Source: Cellulomonas sp. P24 (GTDB lineage Bacteria > Actinomycetota > Actinomycetes > Actinomycetales > Cellulomonadaceae). Taken from it: 64,000 bases of DNA. A program made the position numbers and the translations under genes. The DNA lies in assembly GCF_024704385.1 (NCBI RefSeq), contig NZ_JAJDFX010000002.1, positions 372,001 to 436,000 of the forward strand, given 5' to 3'. This document shows positions 21,549 through 30,844 of this stretch, in pieces (within the stretch, counting starts at the first letter, position 1; every line of letters starts with the position of its first letter). A model generated the notes under the pieces. That model had not been told where the DNA came from. It ran no database searches and worked only from the letters and a program-made list of their open reading frames with translations.

Positions 21549-21932
21549 TCAGACCGCGGCCGGGGCGTTGACGTCCGCCGGCAGCGCGGCCTTGGCGACC
21601 GCGACGAGCGCGTTGAACGCGGTGACGTCGTTGACCGCCATGTCGGCGAGCACGCGACGGTCGACCTCGACACCTGCGAGCTTGAGGCCCTGGATCAGCC
21701 GGTTGTAGGTCATCCCCTGGGCGCGGGACGCTGCGTTGATCCGCTGGATCCACAGCTTCCGGAAGTCGCCCTTGCGCGCCTTGCGGTCGCGGTACGCGTA
21801 GGTGAGGGAGTGGGTGACCTGCTCCTTCGCCTTGCGGTACAGACGCGAACGCTGACCGCGGTAGCCGCTGGCCCGCTCGAGGGTTGAACGACGCTTCTTG
21901 TGGGCGTTGACTGCCCGCTTCACGCGTGCCAC
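21549..21932 (-). CDS. rplT: 50S ribosomal protein L20
   Basis: Early-assembling large-subunit protein. The 127-aa product begins [16 protein letters not shown], with the basic helix, [16 protein letters not shown] and the globular C-terminal domain [23 protein letters not shown]. Length and motifs are standard. It follows rpmI by 61 nt in the conserved infC-rpmI-rplT order. Confidence 0.98.
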   Translation of the reverse strand: MARVKRAVNAHKKRRSTLERASGYRGQRSRLYRKAKEQVTHSLTYAYRDRKARKGDFRKLWIQRINAASRAQGMTYNRLIQGLKLAGVEVDRRVLADMAVNDVTAFNALVAVAKAALPADVNAPAAV

Positions 21933-21993
21933 GTGATGCTCCTTGGTTCTCGGGGCTCACAGGTGAGGGAGGGGCGCACGGGCGCCCCGGACC

Positions 21994-22188
21994 TCACTTG
22001 CCGAGCAGCTTCTTGATCTTGGGGGTGTCGGCCTTGGAGACGACCAGGTCGGGAGTCAGACGCCGGGTACGGCGGCTCGACTTGTGCTCGAGCAGGTGGC
22101 GCTTGCCCGCCTGCTCACGCATGAGCTTGCCGCTGCCGGTCAGCCGGAAGCGCTTCTTGGCACCGGAGTGCGTCTTGTTCTTCGGCAT
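21994..22188 (-). CDS. rpmI: 50S ribosomal protein L35
   Basis: Small basic large-subunit protein of 64 aa. It begins [20 protein letters not shown] and ends [13 protein letters not shown], both typical of L35. It lies between infC (81 nt upstream) and rplT in the translation operon. Confidence 0.98.
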   Translation of the reverse strand: MPKNKTHSGAKKRFRLTGSGKLMREQAGKRHLLEHKSSRRTRRLTPDLVVSKADTPKIKKLLGK

Positions 22189-22269
22189 GGCTGCCGTCTC
22201 TCCTCATCGTCACATCGCGCGGACCTCACGCGACTTGGTCGTGCGGGGATCGCTCGATCCCCACGCAGG

Positions 22270-23211
<942 letters not shown>

Positions 23212-23217
23212 GTGGGA

Positions 23218-23223
23218 CTCCTC
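23218..23223 (-). promoter_or_regulatory. Shine-Dalgarno site placing the infC start at ATC 23211
   Basis: GAGGAG on the minus strand with a 6-nt spacer (TCCCAC) to ATC. The spacing is ideal for initiation there and would be too far from any other usable codon. Confidence 0.6.
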
Positions 23224-23255
23224 ACGTTCGTGTCGACGACCACCGCTCACGAAGA

Positions 23256-23285
23256 ACGCCCCCGTGTGCGAGCACAAGAGGGCGT
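23256..23285 (-). promoter_or_regulatory. GC-rich hairpin in the infC leader
   Basis: The minus strand folds as ACGCCC...GGGCGT with an inner TTGTG/CACAC arm and a CTCG loop, 30 nt in all. It is followed by TTCTTC. It lies about 45 nt before the infC start. It may be an attenuator or a structural leader element; the short U-rich tail is weak for a terminator. Confidence 0.4.
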
Positions 23286-23580
23286 GAGATCCGACGGCGC
23301 GTCGCACCGCGAAGCGGCACGCCACGTGCGACTCAGAACGGCGGTACCGCCCCGAGCCAACCTTCGGACCGAACCCGGCACCTGGTGGCGTCAGGCACGA
23401 GGCCTGGCAGCGCGGTCGGCGACAGGTGGGATCAGCTCCACTTGTGCACTGGTACGTGCCTGTGACAGCGCGCACCAGTCGGTCGAGGGCCAACTCTAGC
23501 ATCGGAGCGCCAGTCCGGCTGTCGCGGGTGCTGCACGGCCTGTCGGTCCTCCGCCGTCGCCGGGTGAGAGGATCGTCCCC

Positions 23581-23946
23581 ATGACCGACCTCTCCCCCGA
23601 TCCGGACATCGCCGCCGCGACCCGCGACATCGCCGAGGTGAGCGCCGTGGAGGTGATCACGACCGCGGCGGTGCACCTGATGAGCGCCGCAGCCGTCAAG
23701 TGCGGCCTCTCGGAGGACACCGCCGAGACCACGGGCGCCGACCTCCTCGACCTGGACGAGGCGCGGAAGCTGATCACGGCCCTGGCTGCTCTCGTCACCG
23801 CCTCAGCCCCTGACCTCGGCAACCAGCACGCTCGCGCGCTTCGCGACGGGTTGCGTTCGCTGCAGCTCGCCTTCCGGGAGGCGTCGCCGTTCCCGGACCC
23901 CCTCGGCCAAGGCCCCGGCGAGAGCTACACCGGTCCGGTCAGCTGA
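23581..23946 (+). CDS. DUF1844 domain-containing protein
   Basis: A 121-aa acidic protein of unknown function. The family core is [25 protein letters not shown] followed by [20 protein letters not shown] (given here as separate segments). It is mostly helical with no signal peptide or membrane span. ATG at 23581 has GAGAGG 8-9 nt upstream. DUF1844 genes commonly sit divergent to infC in actinobacteria, as here. Function is not known; a link to translation is only suggested by position. Confidence 0.8.
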   Translation: MTDLSPDPDIAAATRDIAEVSAVEVITTAAVHLMSAAAVKCGLSEDTAETTGADLLDLDEARKLITALAALVTASAPDLGNQHARALRDGLRSLQLAFREASPFPDPLGQGPGESYTGPVS

Positions 23947-23957
23947 TCGACCTCGCA

Positions 23958-23981
23958 CCGGATCCCACCGGTGGGATCCGG
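23958..23981. terminator. 24-bp perfect palindrome between convergent genes
   Basis: CCGGATCCCACC is followed directly by its reverse complement GGTGGGATCCGG. A further GGGATCCGG copy lies at 23983-23991. It sits between the DUF1844 and MFS stop codons, so it is probably a bidirectional hairpin terminator of the GC-rich type without a U-tract. Confidence 0.6.
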
Positions 23982-24001
23982 CGGGATCCGGGCAGATCCC
24001 G

Positions 24002-25375
24002 TCAGTCGACGAGACTGGGCTCGGCACGCAGCAGATCGGCATCCAGCTGCCCGGTGCGCGACGGTTCCGCGGTCAACGGCCCGGCAGACGGCTCAGCAGG
24101 TGCAACCTCGCCAGGCGCATGCTCGAGACCGACGCTCTCCGGCGCCGCACGACGCCGGGACACGCCGAGCACCATCACGCCGACCCCGGCAAGCACTCCC
24201 GCCACGACGCTCGCGGCGAGGAAGCCCGTGCTCGGGCCGAACCGGTCGATGGCCCAGCCGCAGAACGGCGCACCCACGGCTGCGCCGACGGTCATCGCCG
24301 TACCGTTCCACCCCATCACCTCGCCGCGCCTGTCCTCGCTCACCTCGCGCACCAGCTCCGCGGTGATCGCCGACAGGGCCGGGGCGCACGGGATCCCCGC
24401 GACGACGAGCGCCACCGCGAGCAGCAGCGGCGTCCCGGCGAACGCCACCGGGACGGTCGCGACCGAGAGCACCAGGACCAGCACCAACGGGCTGACCCGT
24501 CGGTGGCCCGCACCGTAGACGAGCCCGCCGATCATCGAGCCGCCCGCCCACAGCGCGACCATCCAGCCGATCGACGAGCCCTCGCCCCACTGCCGCAGCA
24601 CGGCGACGATGCTCACGTCGGTCCCGTTCAGGACGAACGCCGCCGCCGATGACGCCGCAAGGACCACGACGAGACCGGGGGTGATGACCCTCGTGACGGC
24701 CCTCGGTGACGCCGCGACGCCGCTGCCCGCTCCGACCACGGGCTCGCTCGGGGTCGCACTGCGTGTCGGCGGGTTGAACCACATGAGGAGCGCACCCGCG
24801 CCGACCGTCGACAGCCCGACCACCACCAGCGCCGCAGTCGTCGACACCTGGGTCGCGATCATCACCCCGGCCACCGGTGCCAGCATGAACGTGAGCTCGG
24901 TTCCGACCGAGTCGAGCGCGTAGGCGGTGTGCTGCTGGGGCTGCGGCACCAGCACCGCGAGCGACTGGCGAACGACGGGGAACACCGGGACCAGGAACAG
25001 ACCGGCGAGGAACGCAGCCGCGACCAGTGCCCGGTAGCCGAGGAACGGCGCGACCGTCCAGACCGAGGCTTCGACGATCACCGACGGGACGAGAGCTCGT
25101 CGGAGCCCGATCGTGTCGACGCGACGCCCACGCCACGGCCCACCGACCGCCATGCCGATCGTCAGGGCCCCCGCGACGATCCCGGCCTGCGCATACCCCT
25201 TGCCGAGCGGACCGACGACGTGGAGCGTCACGACCACACCCGTCATCGCATGCGGGAGGCGCGCCACGAGAGCGATGAGGTTGAGCCGGAGCACGCCCGG
25301 ACGGCGCAGCAGATCGGAGTAGGGGGCGAGGGACACCAGGACATTCTCCCGCGCGTGACGGTGCACCGGCACCAT
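24002..25375 (-). CDS. major facilitator superfamily transporter
   Basis: Integral membrane permease of 457 aa with about 12 predicted membrane segments. The first half holds GMAVGGPWRGRRVDTIGLRR, the cytosolic loop between helices 2 and 3 (motif A-like). A central hydrophilic loop of about 40 residues lies near residue 210. It resembles drug-efflux MFS proteins of Gram-positive bacteria, but the substrate is unknown. ATG at 25375 has AGGA 5 nt upstream. The C-terminal 50 residues are hydrophilic and variable. The product is encoded convergently with the DUF1844 gene. Confidence 0.82.
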   Translation of the reverse strand: MVPVHRHARENVLVSLAPYSDLLRRPGVLRLNLIALVARLPHAMTGVVVTLHVVGPLGKGYAQAGIVAGALTIGMAVGGPWRGRRVDTIGLRRALVPSVIVEASVWTVAPFLGYRALVAAAFLAGLFLVPVFPVVRQSLAVLVPQPQQHTAYALDSVGTELTFMLAPVAGVMIATQVSTTAALVVVGLSTVGAGALLMWFNPPTRSATPSEPVVGAGSGVAASPRAVTRVITPGLVVVLAASSAAAFVLNGTDVSIVAVLRQWGEGSSIGWMVALWAGGSMIGGLVYGAGHRRVSPLVLVLVLSVATVPVAFAGTPLLLAVALVVAGIPCAPALSAITAELVREVSEDRRGEVMGWNGTAMTVGAAVGAPFCGWAIDRFGPSTGFLAASVVAGVLAGVGVMVLGVSRRRAAPESVGLEHAPGEVAPAEPSAGPLTAEPSRTGQLDADLLRAEPSLVD

Positions 25376-25429
25376 ATTTTCCTGTCCCCACCACCCGACC
25401 GCCTGATGCCCGGACAACCCGCACGTCCG

Positions 25430-25435
25430 TATCCT
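25430..25435 (+). promoter_or_regulatory. candidate leaderless -10 (TATCCT) for the coiled-coil gene
   Basis: TATCCT ends 6 nt before the GTG at 25442, the spacing expected if transcription starts at the G. No separate Shine-Dalgarno match is required. Confidence 0.4.
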
Positions 25436-25441
25436 GGCGGA

Positions 25442-26167
25442 GTGATCACCGAGCCTCCGGTCCCCGACGGGCGCGGGCGCACCGGCGCCCGCGACGGAGC
25501 CGACCCGCTCCCGACGGCCGCACTGCCGGTGGCCCCCGATCCAGCCGCGGGAGACACCGTCCCGATCGCTCTGCCGTCCGCCGGACAGCCGACCGCCGAC
25601 GCAGCGCGCGTGGCGTACGCGCCCACGCCCGAGCACCTGGCGAGCGCACCTCCAGTCCGGCGTCGGCGAGTCTCACGGGCCATCGCCGCCCTGGTCGTCC
25701 CGCTCGTGGCGCTGCTCGGCCTGTCCGGCTACCTGGTCGTCGCGACGCACGAGCACCAGCGCGCCAGTGCGGAGTGGCGCACGCTGGCCGAGCGCAAGGC
25801 CGACGAGCTCGCGACCGCGCAGCGAGACCTCCAGGGCGCGACCAGCGAGCTCGCGGCCGTCCGGGACCAGCTCGCGACCGCGACCTCCCGGATCACCGAG
25901 CTGGCGAACGAGAAGGCCCAGATCGGCGACGAGATCGCGACCCAGCAACAGCTCGCCGACTACCAGAAGAGGATCGGCGCCGCGGCCGCGACCGTCGCCT
26001 CGGCCCTCGACCGCTGCGTCACCGCCCAGCAGACCTTGATCGGATACCTGCGCGACGCGGCGAGCTACGACAGCACGGACCTCGCGCGCTACTCGTCCGA
26101 CGTCGACGCGTTGTGCCGGTCGGCGCAGAACGCGAACACGTCGCTGCAGGCCGAGCTCGCCAAGTGA
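25442..26167 (+). CDS. single-pass membrane protein with coiled coil, function unknown
   Basis: A 241-aa product. Residues 1-75 are Pro/Ala-rich and presumably cytoplasmic, ending in PPVRRRRVSRA. Residues 80-100 form one membrane helix (IAALVVPLVALLGLSGYLVV). Residues 105-180 form an extracellular coiled coil with heptad-like Leu/Ala spacing (KADELATAQRDLQGATSEL and so on), then a short C-terminal domain with two cysteines (DRCVTAQQ, DALCRSAQ) that could pair. Not recognised as a named family. GTG at 25442 follows a TATCCT -10; an upstream ATG at 25405 is possible. Its stop is positioned to overlap the start of the lipoprotein gene that follows. Confidence 0.65.
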   Translation: MITEPPVPDGRGRTGARDGADPLPTAALPVAPDPAAGDTVPIALPSAGQPTADAARVAYAPTPEHLASAPPVRRRRVSRAIAALVVPLVALLGLSGYLVVATHEHQRASAEWRTLAERKADELATAQRDLQGATSELAAVRDQLATATSRITELANEKAQIGDEIATQQQLADYQKRIGAAAATVASALDRCVTAQQTLIGYLRDAASYDSTDLARYSSDVDALCRSAQNANTSLQAELAK

Positions 26168-26915
26168 GCACGCGCAGCAGGCGACCTTCCCCCCGCTCCT
26201 GGTGGTGGTCGGCGTGACCGCAGCGTGGGGACTCCTCACCGGCTGCGGCGTGGTCCCTGCACTGCCCGCCCCCGTGCCCACCGACATCTCCGGGACCACG
26301 CAGCCCGAACCTGCACCCACCGCGACCGGCAACCTCTCGCCCGACGGCTTCGACCAGGCGCAGCGGATGACCGTCCGGATCCGGAACATCGGCTGCTCGT
26401 CCCTGTCGACCGGCTCGGGCTTCGCGATCGACGCGAACACCCTCATCACCAACCGGCACGTCGTCGCCGACTCGGCCGACCTCCAGCTCAGCACCTACGA
26501 CGGTCGGGACGTCGCGGTCACCGCTGCGAGCACCGCGTCGCTCGCTGATCTCGCGGTCGTCCGCACCGCCGAGCGGCTGCCGGCCGCACCCGAGCTCGCC
26601 GACCACGACCCGACGGTGGGCGACCCGGTGACCGTCGTCGGGTACCCGCTCGGCGGACGGCTCACGGTGACGAGCGGACGGGTGACCGGTCAGACGACCG
26701 ACCCGCTGCACCAGAGCCTCGGCACCGTGCTGGTCACCGATGCGCCGGTAGAACCCGGCAGCTCCGGCTCCGCCGCGCTCGACGCGCGCGGACGGGTGAT
26801 CGGCGTCGTGTACGCGAAGGACTCCGCGGGCGACAGCTTCCTGGTCCCGATCAGCACGGTGCGGGCGGTGCTGGCGGACGCGAGCGCTTTCACGCCGGTT
26901 CCCTCGTGCTCCTGA
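26164..26915 (+). CDS. trypsin-like serine protease lipoprotein, apparent 1-nt frameshift in the signal peptide
   Basis: Secreted, lipid-anchored protease-like protein. The lipobox LLTGC is followed by a Pro-rich spacer and a chymotrypsin-fold domain with the His in LITNRHVVADS, the Asp in ASLADLAVV and the Ser in EPGSSGSAALD. All three triad residues are present. As written, the frame opens only at GTG 26202, giving a signal peptide without its basic n-region. If the C6 run 26189-26194 is one base short, the frame instead starts at GTG 26164, overlapping the preceding stop (GTGA), with a basic STRSRRPSPP segment and hydrophobic core. The corrected protein is about 250 aa. It is the probable partner of the coiled-coil membrane protein. 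Confidence 0.78.
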
Positions 26916-26967
26916 CAGGACGACCCTGTCACGGTCGCACGACCTGCACGTGGGACAGTGGGCCCGA

Positions 26968-26986
26968 CCGAGGAGTCGGTCCTCGG
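26968..26986. repeat. 7-bp perfect hairpin before the GerW-like gene
   Basis: CCGAGGA and TCCTCGG flank GTCGG. It lies 52 nt after the protease stop and 22 nt before the next ATG. It may be a weak terminator or leader hairpin. Confidence 0.3.
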
Positions 26987-27008
26987 CAGACCCGTGGAGG
27001 AGTGCCTC

Positions 27009-27413
27009 ATGGCCAAGCACCCGGAGCTCGACCTTGCGTCCCTGGTCGGTGCGGCGAGCGATGCACTGCACGTTCGGCGCGTGTTCGGAGAGCCGTACGA
27101 GCGCGATGGCCGCACCGTGATCCCGGTGGCGAAGGTCCTCGGCGGTACCGGCGGGGGTAGCGGCGGGGCGGCCACAGACGACCCGGCGCCAGGTCAGGAG
27201 AGCGGCGGGTTCGGGGCAGGCGGCGGGTTCGGGATCCAGGTGAGACCGATCGGTGTCTACGTGATCGACTCAACGGGCGTCCACTGGAAGCCGGCCGTGG
27301 ACGTGAACCGAGTGGTGCTCGGCGGACAGATCACCGGCGGGCTCCTCGGGATGTCACTCGTGATGCTGCTGACCGTCCGGAGCCTGCGTCGACGCGGTCC
27401 ACGACGCGCCTGA
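27009..27413 (+). CDS. GerW/YtfJ-family (sporulation protein-like) membrane protein
   Basis: A 134-aa product resembling the Spore_YtfJ/GerW family. It has an N-terminal RRVFGEPYERDGRTVIPVAKV segment (given as the family core), a Gly-rich loop GGTGGGSGG, the block IQVRPIGVYVIDSTGVHW, and one C-terminal membrane helix (ITGGLLGMSLVMLLTV) with a basic tail. ATG at 27009 has GGAGG 8 nt upstream; this is one of the strongest ribosome sites nearby. Homologues occur in actinobacteria that do not form endospores, so the spore name does not imply sporulation. The role here is unknown. Confidence 0.8.
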   Translation: MAKHPELDLASLVGAASDALHVRRVFGEPYERDGRTVIPVAKVLGGTGGGSGGAATDDPAPGQESGGFGAGGGFGIQVRPIGVYVIDSTGVHWKPAVDVNRVVLGGQITGGLLGMSLVMLLTVRSLRRRGPRRA

Positions 27414-27447
27414 GCCGTCGGCGGGCGCGTCACGCGTGCCGTGGTCC

Positions 27448-28164
27448 TCAGGCGGACCGCAGTCGCAGCTCGAGCGAGTCGACCCGCTGCGAGACGACCT
27501 CCTCGGCGGCGAGAGCCGCGCCGACACGTTCCAGGACGACATCGAGCTCGGCCTGCCGCAGACCCGCACGGAGGGTCAGGACCACGGCGACCTCGGCACG
27601 TCCTCCTGCGGTCGTCTGGACGTCGACGACCTCGCCGATCGCTGCCAGGGCTCCGCGCACGGACCGGGTGACCGCGGGATCCACGACGTCCCCGACGACA
27701 GCCGGCACCCACTCCTGTCCCTGCGCGAGCGCCCAGACCGCCGGTCGAGGCACCAGGACCGGTACCGGACCGGCCGGGTCGAGCACCATGACCTCCCAGC
27801 CCTCGTCCACGGCAGACAGCGCCGCCCGAGTCGCCTGCGCCGGCACGGGGCGTGCGTCGCGGCGCCACGCCGCCATCGTCTCGACGCTCGAGAACACCGG
27901 GAGCGCGGTGCGCCCGTCCGGTGTCCGGATCGCGACGATGCCGGTGGACCCCTGCGAGTCGACGACGTGCGGACCGGCCGCGACGAGCTCCTCGGCGTGC
28001 GCGACGACCGGGACGAGCACGCGCGCACCCGCGAGCGCACGCACGACGTCCACAGGGCCCTGCTCCTCACCGGCGAGGCGTGACAGGGCTGCCGACAGCT
28101 CCAGGTCGGCGCGCCCGTCGTCGCCGGCGAAGGCAGAGGTCGGTGGAAGCTCGCGTCCGGGCAC
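27448..28164 (-). CDS. SseB-family protein
   Basis: A 238-aa soluble protein with an SseB N-terminal domain: VDVVRALAGARVLVPVV, then TGIVAIRTPDGRTALPVFSS and LPVFSSVETMAAW. A C-terminal domain ends LELRLRSA. Function in actinobacteria is unknown; the gene regularly sits beside the his genes. The start is uncertain. GTG at 28164 gives PGRELPPTSAFAG; a CTG overlapping the priA stop (CTGA) would add 5 residues. It is the last gene of the priA-containing unit and is convergent with the GerW-like gene. Confidence 0.78.
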   Translation of the reverse strand: MPGRELPPTSAFAGDDGRADLELSAALSRLAGEEQGPVDVVRALAGARVLVPVVAHAEELVAAGPHVVDSQGSTGIVAIRTPDGRTALPVFSSVETMAAWRRDARPVPAQATRAALSAVDEGWEVMVLDPAGPVPVLVPRPAVWALAQGQEWVPAVVGDVVDPAVTRSVRGALAAIGEVVDVQTTAGGRAEVAVVLTLRAGLRQAELDVVLERVGAALAAEEVVSQRVDSLELRLRSA

Positions 28165-28175
28165 CGCGATGCCCG

Positions 28176-28916
28176 TCAGGGTCGCCCGGCGACGTCGAGC
28201 GCCTGGGGCAACGTGAACGCCCCGGCGTAGAGCGCCTTGCCGACGATCGCACCCTCGACCCCGACCGCCACGAGGGACCGGAGAGCGACGAGGTCCTCCA
28301 GGCTCGAGATCCCACCCGACGCGACCACCGGGGCGTCGGTCCGCTCGCACACGGCTCGCAGCAGCTCGAGGTTCGGACCGCGCAGCGTGCCGTCCTTGGT
28401 GACGTCCGTGACGACGTACCGCGCGCAGCCGGCGTCCTCGAGCCGCGCGAGCACCTCCCAGAGGTCACCGCCTTCCTGGGTCCAACCGCGCGCCGCAAGC
28501 GTGGTCCCGCGCACGTCGAGACCGACCGCGACCGCGTCGCCGTGGCTCGCGATGACCTTCGCGGTCCACTCGGGGTTCTCGAGAGCGGCGGTCCCCAGGT
28601 TGACCCGGCGTGCCCCGGTGGCCAGCGCCCGGTCCAGCGACGCGTCGTCGCGGACACCTCCCGACAGCTCGACCTTCACCCCGAGACGACCGAGCTCGTG
28701 GGCGACCTCCGCGAGAAGCGGCGCGTTCGAGCCTCGGCCGAACGCCGCGTCCAGGTCCACCAGGTGGATCCACTCGGCCCCGCCCCGCTGCCAGTCGAGC
28801 GCCGCCGCGAGCGGGTCACCGTACGAGGTCTCCGAGCCGGCCTCGCCCTGGACAAGTCGGACGGCCTGGCCGTCGGCGACGTCGACGGCGGGCAGCAGCT
28901 CCAGACGATCGGTCAT
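28176..28916 (-). CDS. priA: phosphoribosyl isomerase A (HisA/TrpF bifunctional type)
   Basis: (beta/alpha)8-barrel enzyme that isomerises ProFAR in histidine synthesis and, in actinobacteria, often PRA in tryptophan synthesis. The 246-aa product starts [20 protein letters not shown], with the catalytic Asp in PAVD and the second Asp in [10 protein letters not shown]. Phosphate loops are SGGVRDD and ASGGISS. ATG at 28916 has GAGAGG upstream. The dual function is inferred from lineage and the absence of trpF here; hisA activity is confident. Confidence 0.9.
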   Translation of the reverse strand: MTDRLELLPAVDVADGQAVRLVQGEAGSETSYGDPLAAALDWQRGGAEWIHLVDLDAAFGRGSNAPLLAEVAHELGRLGVKVELSGGVRDDASLDRALATGARRVNLGTAALENPEWTAKVIASHGDAVAVGLDVRGTTLAARGWTQEGGDLWEVLARLEDAGCARYVVTDVTKDGTLRGPNLELLRAVCERTDAPVVASGGISSLEDLVALRSLVAVGVEGAIVGKALYAGAFTLPQALDVAGRP

Positions 28917-28991
28917 CGGGGTCCTCTCGGGTGTGGTGCCCGGCATCGGGCTCTCGGACGTGACCGGGAGACCGGCATGCCCGCACGGATG

Positions 28992-29630
28992 TCAGCGCAG
29001 CGACTCGACCCAGTTGGTCAGCAGCTGCGCACCGGCGTCGCCGGACTTCTCGGGGTGGAACTGGGTTGCGCACAGCGGTCCGTTCTCGACCGCCGCCACG
29101 AACCGGTCACCGTGCTCCGCCCACGTCACCGCGGGCGGTTCGAACCTCGCGTCACCGAGCGGTGCGAACGACCTCGCGGCGTACGAGTGCACGAAGTAGA
29201 AACGCTCGTCCTCGACGCCCGCGAACAGCCTCGAGCCGGCCGGGGGTTCGACAGTCGCCCACCCCATGTGCGGGACGACGTCGGCCTCGAGCCGGTCGAC
29301 AAGACCGGGCCACTCCCCCAGGCCGTCGGTACGCGTACCGTGCTCGTCGCCGGCCTCGAACATCACCTGCATCCCGACGCAGATCCCCAGGACCGGCCGA
29401 CCGCCGGCGAGCCTTCGGTCGATGATCTGCCCGCCGCGAACCGCCTGCAGGCCCGCCATGACCGCGGCGAACGCCCCGACACCGGGCACGACGAGCCCGT
29501 CCGCCTCGGCTGCGGCGCGGGCGTCGGCGGTGAGCTCGACCTGCGCGCCGACACGTTCGAGGGCACGGACCGCGGAGCGGACGTTGCCGAACCCGTAGTC
29601 GAGGACGACGACGGTCGGCGAGGTGCTCAC
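28992..29630 (-). CDS. hisH: imidazole glycerol phosphate synthase, glutaminase subunit
   Basis: Glutamine amidotransferase subunit that feeds ammonia to HisF. The 212-aa product has the class I triad: Cys in LGICVGMQ, and His and Glu in [11 protein letters not shown]. An oxyanion strand PGVGAF is present. GTG at 29630 lies 7 nt after TAACCT (complement of 29638-29643), the leaderless pattern. hisF is not in the window. It precedes priA by 75 nt. Confidence 0.94.
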   Translation of the reverse strand: MSTSPTVVVLDYGFGNVRSAVRALERVGAQVELTADARAAAEADGLVVPGVGAFAAVMAGLQAVRGGQIIDRRLAGGRPVLGICVGMQVMFEAGDEHGTRTDGLGEWPGLVDRLEADVVPHMGWATVEPPAGSRLFAGVEDERFYFVHSYAARSFAPLGDARFEPPAVTWAEHGDRFVAAVENGPLCATQFHPEKSGDAGAQLLTNWVESLR

Positions 29631-29637
29631 GGACCCC

Positions 29638-29643
29638 AGGTTA
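29638..29643 (-). promoter_or_regulatory. candidate leaderless -10 (TAACCT) for hisH
   Basis: TAACCT ends 7 nt before the hisH GTG. The region lacks a purine-rich ribosome site. Confidence 0.4.
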
Positions 29644-29696
29644 CCGGTCGGCTCCCGCGACGACGCACGCGTCTGCGCCGCGAGACGCCGCCGGCG

Positions 29697-30227
29697 TCAC
29701 TCGGCTGCGCGACGTGCCGAGCGTGCCTGCGCGGCGAGCGTGCGCATCGCCTTCCACCGCGACATCCCCACGCTCGTGACGACTCCCTCGACGTCGGCCG
29801 CGTCCGTCGTGCCGAGCACGAGGTCCTCGAGGACCGCCGGCGCGTCGGACAGGACGAGTCCGGCAGGGAGATCGTCCCCCGCCTGACCGTCGAGCCACCG
29901 CTGGGCCGCGACCTGACCGCCACGGCGCGTGAGCAGGATCACGGGGACACCCTTGACCGCCGCCGACAGCACCGACGCGACGCTCGCCGGACCGGTGCCT
30001 GCAGGGTCGCGGCAGATCGCGATCGCCCCGACCGGCGAGTCGACCGCGTCGATCGCGAGACCGTTGAGGGCCCCGGCGGCCGCGAGCGCCTGTGCCGAGG
30101 CGACCTGTGTCAGCACGAGCGCACGCGTGACCTCCTCCTCGAGGGACGAGAGGTCGTCGGGGATCTCGAGGTCGTGCGGCAGCTCACCCTCGGGGTGCGT
30201 GCCGCCGTCGGGCTCGAGGTAGCTCAC
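29697..30227 (-). CDS. conserved actinobacterial protein of the his locus, function unknown
   Basis: A 176-aa protein with an acidic N-terminus ([20 protein letters not shown]) and an alpha/beta middle ([32 protein letters not shown]), ending in a basic helix. No signal peptide or membrane helix. It lies between hisB and hisH, overlapping hisB (GTGA at 30224-30227). I recall similar genes in this place in Micrococcales, but no function is known to me. Because it is fused into the operon by overlap, a role linked to histidine synthesis or its regulation is possible. Confidence 0.65.
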   Translation of the reverse strand: MSYLEPDGGTHPEGELPHDLEIPDDLSSLEEEVTRALVLTQVASAQALAAAGALNGLAIDAVDSPVGAIAICRDPAGTGPASVASVLSAAVKGVPVILLTRRGGQVAAQRWLDGQAGDDLPAGLVLSDAPAVLEDLVLGTTDAADVEGVVTSVGMSRWKAMRTLAAQARSARRAAE

Positions 30228-30844
30228 AGCGCGCCCTTCGTGCTCGGGACGCCGGTGACGCGCGGGTCGGGCTGCACCGCGAACCGCAGCGCCCGCGCGA
30301 ACGCCTTGAACTGCGCCTCCACGACGTGGTGCGGGTCGCGGCCCGCGAGCACGCGCATGTGGAGGCAGATCCCCGCGTGGTGCGCGATCGACTCGAAGAC
30401 GTGGCGGGTCAGCGACCCGGTGAAGTGGCCGCCGATCAGGTGGTACTCCTGTCCGGCGGGCTCTCCGACGTGCACCAGGTAGGGCCGGCCGGACACGTCG
30501 ACCACCGCCTGGGCGAGGGCCTCGTCGAGCGGGACCAGGGCATCCCCGAACCGCGAGATGCCGGCCTTGTCGCCGAGCGCCTGCCGGAGCGCCTCGCCGA
30601 TCGAGATCGCGACGTCCTCCACGGTGTGGTGCACGTCGATGTGCGTGTCCCCCGTCGCACGGACGGTCAGGTCGATCAGGGAGTGCTTGCCCAGGGCCGT
30701 GAGCATGTGGTCGTAGAACGGCACCGTCGTCGCGATCTCGGTACGTCCCGTCCCGTCGAGATCGAGCTCGACCAGCACGCTCGACTCGGACGTCACCCGC
30801 TCGACCCGTCCGGTCCGTCCGGCTCTCGTCGCCGCAGTGGTCAC
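30224..30844 (-). CDS. hisB: imidazoleglycerol-phosphate dehydratase
   Basis: Manganese enzyme that dehydrates imidazole glycerol phosphate. The 206-aa monofunctional form carries the two metal motifs, [11 protein letters not shown] and [10 protein letters not shown], plus SGRPYLV. The C-terminal region ends [20 protein letters not shown] at 30844 overlaps the hisC stop; longer upstream translation in this frame is antisense-free read-through of hisC and not coding. Confidence 0.95.
   Translation of the reverse strand: MTTAATRAGRTGRVERVTSESSVLVELDLDGTGRTEIATTVPFYDHMLTALGKHSLIDLTVRATGDTHIDVHHTVEDVAISIGEALRQALGDKAGISRFGDALVPLDEALAQAVVDVSGRPYLVHVGEPAGQEYHLIGGHFTGSLTRHVFESIAHHAGICLHMRVLAGRDPHHVVEAQFKAFARALRFAVQPDPRVTGVPSTKGAL

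Larger units (their letters stand above)
23212..23580. other. infC leader and divergent promoter region
   Basis: These 369 nt separate infC (minus) from the DUF1844 gene (plus). It holds the infC ribosome site, a GC-rich hairpin at 23256-23285, and on the minus strand a -10-like TAGAGT (complement of 23493-23498) without a convincing -35. On the plus side, GAGAGG precedes the DUF1844 start. The frame of infC stays open through the leader, but codon use and lack of conservation argue that it is untranslated. Confidence 0.5.
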
